A stretch of 64,000 bases of DNA, from positions 3,423,501 to 3,487,500 of the forward strand of contig NZ_OY821667.1 of assembly GCF_963682185.1 (NCBI RefSeq). The letters run 5' to 3'. The DNA comes from an uncultured Cohaesibacter sp. GTDB lineage: Bacteria; Pseudomonadota; Alphaproteobacteria; Rhizobiales; Cohaesibacteraceae. Below the pieces are notes generated by a model. The model searched no databases and was not told the origin of the DNA. It saw only the letters and a list, made by a program, of their open reading frames with translations. Made by a program: the position numbers and the translations under genes. Of this stretch, positions 25,847 through 34,491 are shown in pieces; position 1 is the stretch's first letter; the number at the start of each line of letters is the position of its first letter.

Positions 25847-27151
25847 ATGACCTTCTTCGCAGATCATGCTCTAAGCCTGATGCTGATCATCATGATTGGT
25901 ATCACGATTGCCGGGCTGCCGATGGGTATCTCGATGATCGTTGCCAGTATCTTCTATCTCTTTTTCTCCGGGCAAGATGTCGGTCTGGCTGCCGAGAATG
26001 TTCTGAACGGTGTGTTCGGAAACTTCGTGGCGCTTGCGGTTCCTCTCTTCATTTTTGCTGCCAATATCATGAATGCCGGTAAGGTGTCAGACCGAATATT
26101 GACCTTTGCCTTGGCGTTGGTCGGGCGCGTGCCCGGCGGTTTGGCGCAGGTGAATATCATGACATCGCTCATCTTTTCGGGCATGAGCGGATCGGCCATC
26201 TCCGATGTGGCCGGTGTCGGTAAAGTCCTGACGGACATGATGATCAAGGAAGATCGCTATCCGCGTGGTTTTGCAGGAGCAATCACGGCGGTTTCTGCCG
26301 TTGTCGGCCCGATCTTCCCCCCGTCTATCCCTGTGATTTTCTACGCCCTGATCTCCTCCACATCCGTGGGCGTATTGTTCCTTGGCGGCGTTGTTCCGGC
26401 CTTTCTGGTTTGCACCACGCTTGGCATCGCGGTGATGATCATGGCCAAGCTGCGCGGGTTCCCGGTTGAGGAAGCTATCCCCCTCAAAGCTTTCCCAATC
26501 ATTCTGATCCGGGCGCTGCCAGCGCTTCTGATGCCGATCATTCTGCTTGGCGGTATCTACTCGGGTGCCTTCACCCCGACCGAAGCGGCTGCAGTTTCAG
26601 CCTTCTATGCACTGCTTTTGGCGGCCTTCGCCTATCGTGTGCTTGGCTTCTGGTCCTTCATCTCGGTGGTGCGGGAAACGGTCAAGACGACGGCAGTGGT
26701 CACCATCGTTCTGTGTGGCGCCTATATCTTCAACTATATCGTCACCGTGGAGCAGGTTCCCCAGCAGGTCTTCGCATTCTTTGATGCAATGGATCTCAAC
26801 CGGGTTCAGTTCCTGCTGATCCTGAATGCTCTGTTCCTGGTTCTCGGTTGCGTGCTTGACTGCTCGACAATCATGCTGGTTGTCACGCCTTTGTTTATCC
26901 CAACCGCATTGGCATTGGGTATCGACTTGCACCATCTGGGCATCGTGCTGGTGTTCAACATGATGATCGGTCTGGTGACGCCTCCATATGGCATCCTGCT
27001 GTTCATCATCAAGGCTCTGAACGGGATTCCGCTTGGTGAAATGATCCGTGAAAGCTGGCTCTTCCTTGGTCTTTTGATCATGCTGCTGCTGCTGCTGACC
27101 TTCTTCCCGCAGTTGGTACTGTGGCTGCCTCACTATGCAGGGATGCTGTAA
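25847..27151 (+). CDS. TRAP transporter large permease, DctM family
   Basis: 434 residues, about 12 helices, the transport-forming subunit. Family signatures: MSGSAISDVAGVGKVLTDMM, VGPIFPPSIPVIFYALISS and GIVLVFNMMIGLVTPPYGILLF. It completes the TRAP operon and is followed by a strong terminator. Confidence 0.94.
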   Translation: MTFFADHALSLMLIIMIGITIAGLPMGISMIVASIFYLFFSGQDVGLAAENVLNGVFGNFVALAVPLFIFAANIMNAGKVSDRILTFALALVGRVPGGLAQVNIMTSLIFSGMSGSAISDVAGVGKVLTDMMIKEDRYPRGFAGAITAVSAVVGPIFPPSIPVIFYALISSTSVGVLFLGGVVPAFLVCTTLGIAVMIMAKLRGFPVEEAIPLKAFPIILIRALPALLMPIILLGGIYSGAFTPTEAAAVSAFYALLLAAFAYRVLGFWSFISVVRETVKTTAVVTIVLCGAYIFNYIVTVEQVPQQVFAFFDAMDLNRVQFLLILNALFLVLGCVLDCSTIMLVVTPLFIPTALALGIDLHHLGIVLVFNMMIGLVTPPYGILLFIIKALNGIPLGEMIRESWLFLGLLIMLLLLLTFFPQLVLWLPHYAGML

Positions 27152-27203
27152 GTTTCCTCCCAAACAGGCTTCGATACACTTTACCAAAGCCTACAGACTG
27201 AGA

Positions 27204-27238
27204 ACGGGTGGCCCCAACCTACGGAGCCACCCGTTTTT
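27204..27238 (+). terminator. Rho-independent terminator of the TRAP operon
   Basis: ACGGGTGGC pairs with GCCACCCGT (9 of 9), extended by an inner CC/GG, followed by a run of T. It is 53 bases past the DctM stop. Confidence 0.9.
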
Positions 27239-27294
27239 GTTTCGTCTTGCAGAGATTGAATATCATCTGCTCTCAGGCAAATCTGATGCCGCCC

Positions 27295-28395
27295 TCAAGC
27301 GTCTCGATCTGACCGATTTTCAATCGGAGGAATGAGTGCGGTTTCAATATTCTGGCTCGCAAGAGCTTTCTGTTCATCTTCAAGACTGACCCCAGCATGA
27401 TCAAGGGACGACACCAAGCGAACGATATGTTTGCCGGAGCTTGCGAGTTTTGTCAGCAGCATGGTCGTGTCTTCATTTTCCTCTCCGAGGCGCGTCTTTA
27501 CATCGTTGATCGACAGACGCCGGGCTTCACGGCGCGCCAACTCCAGAATTTCAGAGCTCGTCTCATCGCCATAGACAATGATGTCGGCTGCATGCAAAGC
27601 GCGAATGGCGCGCATGGGAAGCAGATCGCTTTCTCCATGCCAAGTATCAATGAAGGTGACCCTGCCTGACGGCAACGCGTTGGGAGTGGGGGATGTGCGA
27701 AGGATATCCTCGATCGAGTTCGCGGCGATCCTGTCCGGACCTGAAAAGGCCAGATCGACAAAAGCTTCCCAGAAACGTCGACGCTCCGCACCCGGCTGAA
27801 AACGCAACTGCACACCGGAGCGCAGGCTTTGAGCCAGTTTCGCCCAATCGGAGATGACAGGCGGTATCAGGCTTTCGATGCGTCGACGGATTGCCTGCCC
27901 CAGAATGGGGGCGGAGCCATCCGTCGAGATACTAATAACGACGGGAGAACGATTGACGATAGATCCGAACTGGAACTGACAATGATCCGGATTGTCTATG
28001 ATGTTGACCACGGCACCGGCGGCATTGGCTGATGTCACGAACCGTTCGGCTTCTTCGGCTTCCTCGATGTCACCGATGGCCAGCAAGGCACCTGTGAAGC
28101 TGTCCTCGGTCCAGTCCTGACGATGCCAGACATAGCGTCGCTCAGCTGTTTTTGCATCAACAAGCAGCTGCCTCAATTCCTCTCCGGGTTCTTTGGAATA
28201 GACATGTACAATCGCCCCGGTCGCGGCCAGAAGCTCGGCTTTCCACGCTGCGCCATCGCTTTCTCCGGCCAGCACAACCCTGCGTCCTTTTAGATTGAAA
28301 AAGACCGGTAGGGTGGCCAGATCAGTGATACGATCTCGGCGTCGTACCGCTCTGGGTTCATTTTGCAGATCTACTTCACTCCGCAACGATATCAT
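27295..28395 (-). CDS. cysG: Siroheme synthase-like protein: precorrin-2 dehydrogenase/ferrochelatase with decayed methylase domain
   Basis: 366 residues from ATG 28395, chosen for its GGAG site 7 bases upstream; the frame stays open about 68 codons further up but that part is not conserved-looking. The N-terminal Rossmann domain (LPVFFNLKGRRVVLAGESDGAAWKAELL) and the dimerisation part (SPVVISISTDGSAPILGQAIRRRIES) match CysG/Met8, which oxidise precorrin-2 and insert iron. The C-terminal part resembles the uroporphyrinogen methylase fold (RAIRALHAADIIVYGDETSSEILELARREARR) but its GAGPGD motif reads DTWHGES and the domain is short, so methyl transfer is unlikely. Divergent from the sulfite reductase operon it serves. 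Confidence 0.8.
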   Translation of the reverse strand: MISLRSEVDLQNEPRAVRRRDRITDLATLPVFFNLKGRRVVLAGESDGAAWKAELLAATGAIVHVYSKEPGEELRQLLVDAKTAERRYVWHRQDWTEDSFTGALLAIGDIEEAEEAERFVTSANAAGAVVNIIDNPDHCQFQFGSIVNRSPVVISISTDGSAPILGQAIRRRIESLIPPVISDWAKLAQSLRSGVQLRFQPGAERRRFWEAFVDLAFSGPDRIAANSIEDILRTSPTPNALPSGRVTFIDTWHGESDLLPMRAIRALHAADIIVYGDETSSEILELARREARRLSINDVKTRLGEENEDTTMLLTKLASSGKHIVRLVSSLDHAGVSLEDEQKALASQNIETALIPPIENRSDRDA

Positions 28396-29013
28396 GCAGC
28401 ATCTCCGCTGTTCAGGAAGGCTGAAGTTGCGATTGGTCTTGTCCCAGTCGCTCTTCCAGAAGCTCCAACAGGTCGTCATGTTCAGTTCGCATTTTGCGGC
28501 TGAAACAGGCAATTCGAGACCGTCGTTTTGTCTGGTTCCTGTTAAGCGCCACACCCGCATTATAAAACTAATATCAGGTTTGAAACAACGTGTGGGCATC
28601 GCCCTCGGCTCTGGGTGTCAATGGCGAACGGGCTCTTTTTTACTCAAGTAAGGGCGACTTCCATGCGATGAGTGAATACAATAAACATATGATTTTATTG
28701 TATAAAAATACTTCTTCGAAAATTCGTCAAAGCCATTGTGCGGATGAAAATTGGTGTCGATTTGGTGCCTTGTCTCCGGTCGCAAGCCATTTTCTCCAAG
28801 CGCCGTAAATTGGAATAATTTTATTTCCGTAGCCTCGGGATTGGTTTGGTATTCGAAGAAAGATTTTGCAGATAAATCACATTTGCGAATTTGGGTTGGC
28901 TCAATTGGCGAGAGGTCTGGATGGTCCTACAAATTGGTTATTCCGAATACAGGACCAAAGAGCCGCCACAGGAGAAAACGCTTTCCTCTGGGCGCCAAAA
29001 GCCGGAGAGCGTG
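28396..29013. other. Divergent promoter region of siroheme and sulfate reduction genes
   Basis: 618 bases. It must hold promoters for both directions. Open frames over it lack conserved features. I see no riboswitch-like structure that I would defend. Confidence 0.4.
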
Positions 29014-29313
29014 ATGTTTGTGATAACCGGAAACCGATTGCTTGATGGCGGGGTTGTCTTTCTTGCTCCGGCGCTTGCCTGGGTAGAAGACACTCAACTG
29101 GCGCGGCGTTACGAGAGCGAACAGAGCGCACAGGAGATCGTGGCTGGCTTGGGAGATATGGTTGTCAACCTGGACGTCATTCCCGTCGCTCACGTCGACG
29201 AGGGAGAGCTTCAACCCCTGCGCTTACGTGAGCGGATTAGGGTTGGAGGGCCAACCATTAGTCCCTTTGCGGACATCAATCTCGATCGCTCATTCACTGG
29301 TAATCAAAGCTGA
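29014..29313 (+). CDS. DUF2849 protein of the sulfite reductase operon
   Basis: 99 residues beginning MFVITGNRLLDGGVVFLAP; the start at 29014 has GGAG 6 bases upstream. DUF2849 proteins are small, soluble and nearly always located just upstream of cysI in alphaproteobacteria. Their role is unknown; a helper for sulfite reductase assembly or electron supply is a reasonable guess. cysI starts 28 bases downstream. Confidence 0.85.
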   Translation: MFVITGNRLLDGGVVFLAPALAWVEDTQLARRYESEQSAQEIVAGLGDMVVNLDVIPVAHVDEGELQPLRLRERIRVGGPTISPFADINLDRSFTGNQS

Positions 29314-29341
29314 CTTTTCAGGCTTGCAAGGAGACCTAAGC

Positions 29342-31012
29342 ATGTATCGCTATGATGAATTTGACGCCGCATTCGTGCGCCAGAGAGTCGAGCAGTTCCG
29401 CAATCAGGTCGGTCGCCGGGTTTCAGGAGAGCTGACCGAGGACGAGTTCAAGCCGCTGCGCCTGATGAATGGTCTCTACCTTCAGCTTCATGCCTATATG
29501 CTGCGCGTTGCTATTCCATATGGCACTCTGAACAGCCGGCAAATGCACAAACTGGCCGATGTCGCCACGAAGTATGATCGAGGCTACGCCCACTTCACGA
29601 CGCGCCAGAATGTCCAGTATAACTGGCCGACGCTCTCAGATACGCCAGATATTTTGGAAGAGCTTGCCGAAGTAGACATGCACGCCATTCAGACCTCGGG
29701 CAACTGCATCCGGAATGTGACAACGGATCACTTTGCAGGGGCCGCTCATGACGAGATCGCCGACCCGCGCGTCTACGCCGAGATTATCCGGCAATGGTCC
29801 AGTCTGCATCCCGAGTTTTCCTTTCTGCCGCGCAAGTTCAAGATTGCTATCAATGGCGCCCGCAAGGATCGGGCGGCCATCCGGGTGCATGATATCGGGC
29901 TTCAATTGGTCGAGACGAAAGACGGTGGCATTGGCTTCGATGTCTATATTGGCGGCGGGCAGGGACGCACCCCCATGATCGCCAAACTGGTGGCCGAAGC
30001 CGTGGCTGAAGCGGATATTCTGAATTATCTGGAAGCCGTCTTGCGGGTCTACAATCGCTATGGTCGCCGCGACAACAAATATAAAGCCCGCATCAAGATA
30101 CTGGTGCATGAAACCGGGCTTGAGCAGCTACAGGCGGACATTGCCGAGGAATATGCACTTTCCAAATCCAGCCTTCTGGACGTGCCGCAAAGCGAGATAA
30201 AACGGATCGATACCTACTTTGCTCTGCCCGAACTGCGGACAGATCGGGAGGGCGCAGAGACACTGGTTCAGCTCCGTGCCCAGAATGCAGGATTTTCGCG
30301 CTGGGTATCTCGCAACACCTTTCCCCACAAGGTGGACGATCATGTCAGTGTTTCGATATCGCTCAAGCCAATCGGCGGAGTGCCCGGCGATGCCACGAGT
30401 GAGCAGATGCATCTTGTTGCCGATCTTTCAAGCCGCTTTGGCTATAACGAAATCCGCGTCAGTCATGAGCAAAATCTGGTGCTGCCACATGTTGCCAAGG
30501 GTGACCTTCTGACCATCTATCAGGCTCTGGTTGAGGCGGATCTGGCCGAGGCCAATGTCGGCCTTGTGACCGATATCATCGCTTGCCCGGGGCTTGACTA
30601 TTGCGCACTGGCAAATGCGCGCTCGATCCCGATTGCCCAGGCAATTTCCAACCGTCTTGGAGACCCGGTCCGGCAGCAGGAAATTGGCCCTGTTACGCTG
30701 AATATTTCCGGCTGCATCAACGCGTGTGGGCACCATCATGTCGGTCATATCGGCATTCTTGGCGTCGATAAGAAAGGCGAGGAACTCTATCAGCTTACGC
30801 TTGGAGGCGCAGCGGACGAGAGCACCTCCATCGGATCAATTCTCGGCAGAGGCTTTGCTGCTGAAGACCTGATCGATGCAGTGGAGCTGGTGCTCGATAC
30901 CTATCTTGCTCTTCGTCTGAACAAGGATGAGACCTTCATTGATGCCTATCGCCGGGTGGGGCCTCAGCCGTTCAAAGATGCCCTCTATCCCAATGGAAAA
31001 CAGGCGGCATAG
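29342..31012 (+). CDS. cysI: Assimilatory sulfite reductase haemoprotein
   Basis: 556 residues from ATG 29342 (AAGGAGA upstream; the longer frame is an overlap with DUF2849). It reduces sulfite to sulfide with six electrons, using a coupled siroheme and [4Fe-4S] cluster. The cluster cysteines are visible: ACPGLDYC (C-x5-C) near residue 417 and GCINAC (C-x3-C) near 458. Substrate-side arginines/lysines lie in HFTTRQNVQYNW and SGNCIRNVT. The two ferredoxin-like half-domains start at about 45 and 340. No CysJ flavoprotein is present; the ferredoxin-NADP reductase at the operon end may supply electrons through ferredoxin. Confidence 0.93.
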   Translation: MYRYDEFDAAFVRQRVEQFRNQVGRRVSGELTEDEFKPLRLMNGLYLQLHAYMLRVAIPYGTLNSRQMHKLADVATKYDRGYAHFTTRQNVQYNWPTLSDTPDILEELAEVDMHAIQTSGNCIRNVTTDHFAGAAHDEIADPRVYAEIIRQWSSLHPEFSFLPRKFKIAINGARKDRAAIRVHDIGLQLVETKDGGIGFDVYIGGGQGRTPMIAKLVAEAVAEADILNYLEAVLRVYNRYGRRDNKYKARIKILVHETGLEQLQADIAEEYALSKSSLLDVPQSEIKRIDTYFALPELRTDREGAETLVQLRAQNAGFSRWVSRNTFPHKVDDHVSVSISLKPIGGVPGDATSEQMHLVADLSSRFGYNEIRVSHEQNLVLPHVAKGDLLTIYQALVEADLAEANVGLVTDIIACPGLDYCALANARSIPIAQAISNRLGDPVRQQEIGPVTLNISGCINACGHHHVGHIGILGVDKKGEELYQLTLGGAADESTSIGSILGRGFAAEDLIDAVELVLDTYLALRLNKDETFIDAYRRVGPQPFKDALYPNGKQAA

Positions 31013-31020
31013 GGAATGTC

Positions 31021-31728
31021 ATGTTGAAGCGAAAGAAGTTTTCTCTACCAGAGTCGGAGCAAGTCGACGCTCTCAATGCGCGATTTGAACAGCAACGACC
31101 CGAGAGTGTTCTCGAATGGCTTGCGTCCAACGCAAGCGCCGGAGAGGTTCCGATGGTCTCTTCCTTCGGGGCTGACTCGGTCGTGTTGCTCGACATGATC
31201 GCACAGATTGATGCTGACTATCCTGTGTTATTCATCGATACGGGCAAACATTTCATACTGACTCTGCAATATCGTGACGAGCTGAAGGAACATTTCGGGC
31301 TTGGAAATCTGCATACGATCGCCCCTGACAAAGAGGGTCTCAAGGAGCAGGATCCCCGCGGTTCGCTCTGGATATCGGATCAAGATGCCTGCTGTCATGT
31401 GCGCAAGACAATGCCGCTTGCCAAGATGATGGAAGATCGCGTCGGCTGGATCACGGGCCGTAAGCATTTTCAAACGCAGCACCGCACCAACCTCAAGATT
31501 TTTGAATTGGACGGGTCCCATCTCAAGGTCAACCCGCTTGCCAACTGGGGGCCCAAAAACGTCGCCGACTATATCAGTTCCCGTTCGCTGCCTGGTCATC
31601 CTCTCGTGCCAAAGGGATATGTTTCCATCGGTTGTGCTCCATGCACAAGCCCGGTGGCTGAGGGCGAGGACGGTCGATCTGGCCGTTGGAGAGGGTCTGA
31701 CAAGACCGAGTGCGGTTTGCATATCTAA
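31021..31728 (+). CDS. cysH: Adenylylsulfate (APS) reductase, thioredoxin-type
   Basis: 235 residues. It reduces activated sulfate to sulfite. The N-terminal PP-loop-like part has SSFGADSVVLLDMI, and the catalytic C-terminal motif is KTECGLHI. The [4Fe-4S] cysteines CC (DACCHVRK) and CxxC (GCAPCT) are present; this CC-x80-CxxC set marks the bacterial assimilatory APS reductases, whereas enzymes using PAPS lack it. The gene is therefore expected to use APS. It starts 8 bases after cysI. Confidence 0.93.
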   Translation: MLKRKKFSLPESEQVDALNARFEQQRPESVLEWLASNASAGEVPMVSSFGADSVVLLDMIAQIDADYPVLFIDTGKHFILTLQYRDELKEHFGLGNLHTIAPDKEGLKEQDPRGSLWISDQDACCHVRKTMPLAKMMEDRVGWITGRKHFQTQHRTNLKIFELDGSHLKVNPLANWGPKNVADYISSRSLPGHPLVPKGYVSIGCAPCTSPVAEGEDGRSGRWRGSDKTECGLHI

Positions 31729-31741
31729 GCAGGAGAGGCTC

Positions 31742-32287
31742 ATGACCAATGAAGTCGAAAACTACCAGTCATCTCTTTGGAAAGATGGCGCATTTGTCGC
31801 TGACGACTGGGTGCTTCTGGCGGCGGGAGAAAGTCCGACCCGGAACGAAAAGGCCTTTCTGGCTTTTGATGATGCCTTGATACTGCTGGAGCAGGGGACC
31901 TCTCTGCCAGCCTCGCTGGGTGTGTTCGTTGGGGCTGGCGATGACGTGAACGAACTGGCAAAATATCTTCGACATATCGAAGCGGTGGCAATCGATTTTC
32001 CCGGTTTCGGGGATGGTCGTGGTTTTTCCAGTGCTCGTCTCCTTCGCGAACGATACGGATTTACTGGCGATATCCGCGCAGTGGGCAATTATATTCTCGA
32101 TCAGATGCCATTCCTTGCGCGCTGTGGGGTGTCCAGTTTTCTGGTAACCAGCGAAAAAGTGAAAGCTGGGCTGCTCCGGGGCGAGTGGCCGGAAGTGACA
32201 ACTTACTACCAGCCTGTCGCGAGCAATGGAGAGGCTCCGGCTGACCAGTTGCGCCCATGGGTGCGCCACAAAGTCGAAGCGGTGTGA
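31742..32287 (+). CDS. DUF934 protein of the sulfate reduction operon
   Basis: 181 residues starting MTNEVENYQSSLWKDGAF. DUF934 proteins sit beside cysI and cysH in many proteobacteria and are thought to help sulfite reductase, though the biochemical role is not settled. The conserved core FPGFGDGRGFSSARLLRERYGFTGDIRAVGNYILDQMPFLARCG is intact. No signal peptide or cofactor motif. It starts 13 bases after cysH. Confidence 0.88.
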   Translation: MTNEVENYQSSLWKDGAFVADDWVLLAAGESPTRNEKAFLAFDDALILLEQGTSLPASLGVFVGAGDDVNELAKYLRHIEAVAIDFPGFGDGRGFSSARLLRERYGFTGDIRAVGNYILDQMPFLARCGVSSFLVTSEKVKAGLLRGEWPEVTTYYQPVASNGEAPADQLRPWVRHKVEAV

Positions 32288-32391
32288 TGTTTGCGCAAAA
32301 GGGTGCTGAGCCCGTGAAATAGAAGAAGGCATTGTGCGGCGCCGGCCGAATAGGGCACCACAAGACTGATCCACCATATAAGGAGATTTGC

Positions 32392-33228
32392 ATGACGCAC
32401 CAAGGTTTGGCTGTACAGCCCAGCACCAGTGCAGCCGATACACGGGCGTTTCCGATCCCGGCAAATGTGTTTGCCGAGACCGTGACCGAAGTGCGGCATT
32501 ATACTGATGGGCTTTTTAAGTTCCGTATCACCCGACCGGCGAGCTTCCGCTTTCGCTCTGGCGAGTTTGTCATGATCGGCCTGCCCAATGCTGAACGCCC
32601 TATTTTCAGGGCCTATTCCATTGCCAGCCCATCGTGGGATGAGGAAGTGGAATTCTATTCCATCAAGGTTCCTGATGGTCCACTGACTGAGCATCTTCAG
32701 CGGATAAAGGTTGGCGATACGGTCCTCATGCGCAAGAAGCCGACTGGGACTCTGGTCAACGACGCACTCATTCCCGGCAAGCGGCTCTATATGTTCTCGA
32801 CCGGTACCGGTATTGCCCCCTTTGCGTCGCTGATCCGTGATCCAGAGACCTATGAAAAATTTGAACAAGTCATCCTGACCCACACCTGCCGCCATATCGG
32901 CGAATTGAAATATGGTGAGGAGCTGGTGGAACTTTGTAATAGCGACCCGCTGGTTGGCGAGTTCGCCAGAGGCCGCCTCATTCACTACAGCTCGGTCACG
33001 CGTGAAGCATTTCCGCGGGTCGGACGCATCACCGATCTGATGGCAACGGGTAAACTGTTTAAGGACCTCGGTGTTCCTCCCATCAACCCGGAAGAAGACC
33101 GGGGCATGATTTGTGGCTCTATGGCAATGCTCAACGACACAAAAAGCATCCTCGAACAATTTGGCCTTGAAGAAGGCTCAAATGCACGACCGGCAACATT
33201 CGTGGTGGAGCGCGCATTCGTAGACTAA
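32392..33228 (+). CDS. fpr: Ferredoxin-NADP(+) reductase
   Basis: 278 residues with the FNR fold: FAD-binding RAYSIASPSWDEEVEFYSIKV (RxYS motif), pyrophosphate part LQRIKVGDTVLMRKKPTGTL, NADP-binding FSTGTGIAPFASLIRD and the C-terminal CGSMAMLNDTKSIL. It exchanges electrons between NADPH and ferredoxin. AGGAG precedes the start. It follows DUF934 after about 100 bases, so it may supply the sulfite reductase, which has no flavoprotein subunit here; the same enzyme also serves oxidative stress in other bacteria. Confidence 0.92.
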   Translation: MTHQGLAVQPSTSAADTRAFPIPANVFAETVTEVRHYTDGLFKFRITRPASFRFRSGEFVMIGLPNAERPIFRAYSIASPSWDEEVEFYSIKVPDGPLTEHLQRIKVGDTVLMRKKPTGTLVNDALIPGKRLYMFSTGTGIAPFASLIRDPETYEKFEQVILTHTCRHIGELKYGEELVELCNSDPLVGEFARGRLIHYSSVTREAFPRVGRITDLMATGKLFKDLGVPPINPEEDRGMICGSMAMLNDTKSILEQFGLEEGSNARPATFVVERAFVD

Positions 33229-33258
33229 TCACGCGTCATGGATCATCAGATTTATGGG

Positions 33259-33287
33259 AATGGCTGTTTCTGCGAAACAGCCATTTT
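33259..33287 (+). terminator. Rho-independent terminator of the sulfate reduction operon
   Basis: Perfect 12-base stem AATGGCTGTTTC / GAAACAGCCATT with a TGC loop, running into TTTT. It lies 30 bases past the reductase stop. Confidence 0.9.
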
Positions 33288-33470
33288 GCTTATGTAGGTG
33301 AACATGACCTCATCGGAATGGACTCGCCACAAGCCGGAGTAACAAACGTGGCGACTGCTGTAGTAGACATGTGCCTGATTTTCCCTTTTGGGTTTTTCAG
33401 AGAACAGCAGGCCGGTGCTCTTGCAGGAGATGGTCTGAAGGCATGATGGTGATAGTGGCGATGGGGCGGG

Positions 33471-34358
33471 CTATTTGGTGTTGACGCCCAGCCTGTCCAA
33501 TCGGCGTCCGACGCTGACGATGAGCGATTGGCAGAGTGCCATTGCCGGAAGCTGCAATCGGAAATGCCCAAGATGCCCTTCCCGCACAAACAGCGAATGC
33601 TGGGCGAAGCGGGCGATCGGGCTCATTTCATTGTCTGTGATGCACAGGACACAATGGCCGTCCTTCGCAATCTGCTCCGAAGAGCTGATGGTTTCAGGCG
33701 TGTAGTCATCGAATGTAATCGCAAGCGCCACATCGCCGGGCCGGACGAAGCGCAATTGTTCAGAACGCATGGTTCCCAGATTGTCGATCAGGTTCACATG
33801 CTTGCCAACGCGAGAAAAGCCGTAGAAGCAATAGGTACCGACGCCAAAGGCGCCCCGCGCCGAAATGATGTGCAAGGTGGGTGCCACCGAGATCTTTTCG
33901 ACAAAGGCAAGCAGGACATCTCTGTCAATCTCTTGCTGCAATCGCTCCAGCGTCTCGACGCCAGCGTGAACGAAGGCATCAAAGACGGAGCTGGGATTGT
34001 CAAGATCCGGTTGCAGGCCGCCTTCATGGCCGGGCTTGATCAGGGGCGAGGGTCCGGCTCGCTCGGAAAAGGATCTTTTGGGACCAAGCAGCCTTGGGCG
34101 GATGACATCCTGAAACTCGGAAAAGCCGCCAAAGCCCAATTCTTTTGAAAACCGCGTGAAGGTAGAACTGGGCACCCCAGCCAAATCCGCCAGTTTAATG
34201 ACGCTATAGATGGCGGATTCATCAGGATGGCTCAGAATGAATTTTGCCACCTGATTCAATCGCTTTGAAAGCCGGTGCGAATTTTCCGAGAGATAGGCAA
34301 CAAGGCCATCGAAACTCGTGATCTGTGGCTCGTTGCCCTTTGATCTGTCTGTCGGCAT
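33471..34358 (-). CDS. MurR/RpiR family transcriptional regulator with SIS domain
   Basis: 295 residues: an N-terminal HTH_6 domain (KRLNQVAKFILSHPDESAIYSVIKLADLAGVPSSTFTRFSKELGF) and a C-terminal sugar isomerase (SIS) domain that normally senses a phosphosugar (THIISARGAFGVGTYCFYGF, with GDVALAITFDDYTPETI). It lies just downstream of the TRAP and dehydrogenase genes on the same strand, so it is the probable regulator of that operon and perhaps of the divergent iolC fusion. RpiR-family IolR proteins control inositol genes in rhizobia. Confidence 0.92.
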   Translation of the reverse strand: MPTDRSKGNEPQITSFDGLVAYLSENSHRLSKRLNQVAKFILSHPDESAIYSVIKLADLAGVPSSTFTRFSKELGFGGFSEFQDVIRPRLLGPKRSFSERAGPSPLIKPGHEGGLQPDLDNPSSVFDAFVHAGVETLERLQQEIDRDVLLAFVEKISVAPTLHIISARGAFGVGTYCFYGFSRVGKHVNLIDNLGTMRSEQLRFVRPGDVALAITFDDYTPETISSSEQIAKDGHCVLCITDNEMSPIARFAQHSLFVREGHLGHFRLQLPAMALCQSLIVSVGRRLDRLGVNTK

Positions 34359-34491
34359 GCTCTTGTTCTCCCACGTCTTTCTTGCGGGCAGGTTAGCTGA
34401 ATTGCAGGGAATGATTTGACCTTATATCCGAACCGTGACGCCGATCAAGCGGAATCGGCGCCACGGGTAAATCGCTTCAAGATACCTCAGA

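Noticed and set aside
28396-29013. Possible riboswitch in front of the sulfate reduction operon
   Set aside because: I looked for a SAM-type or cobalamin-type architecture and could not build one from the sequence.
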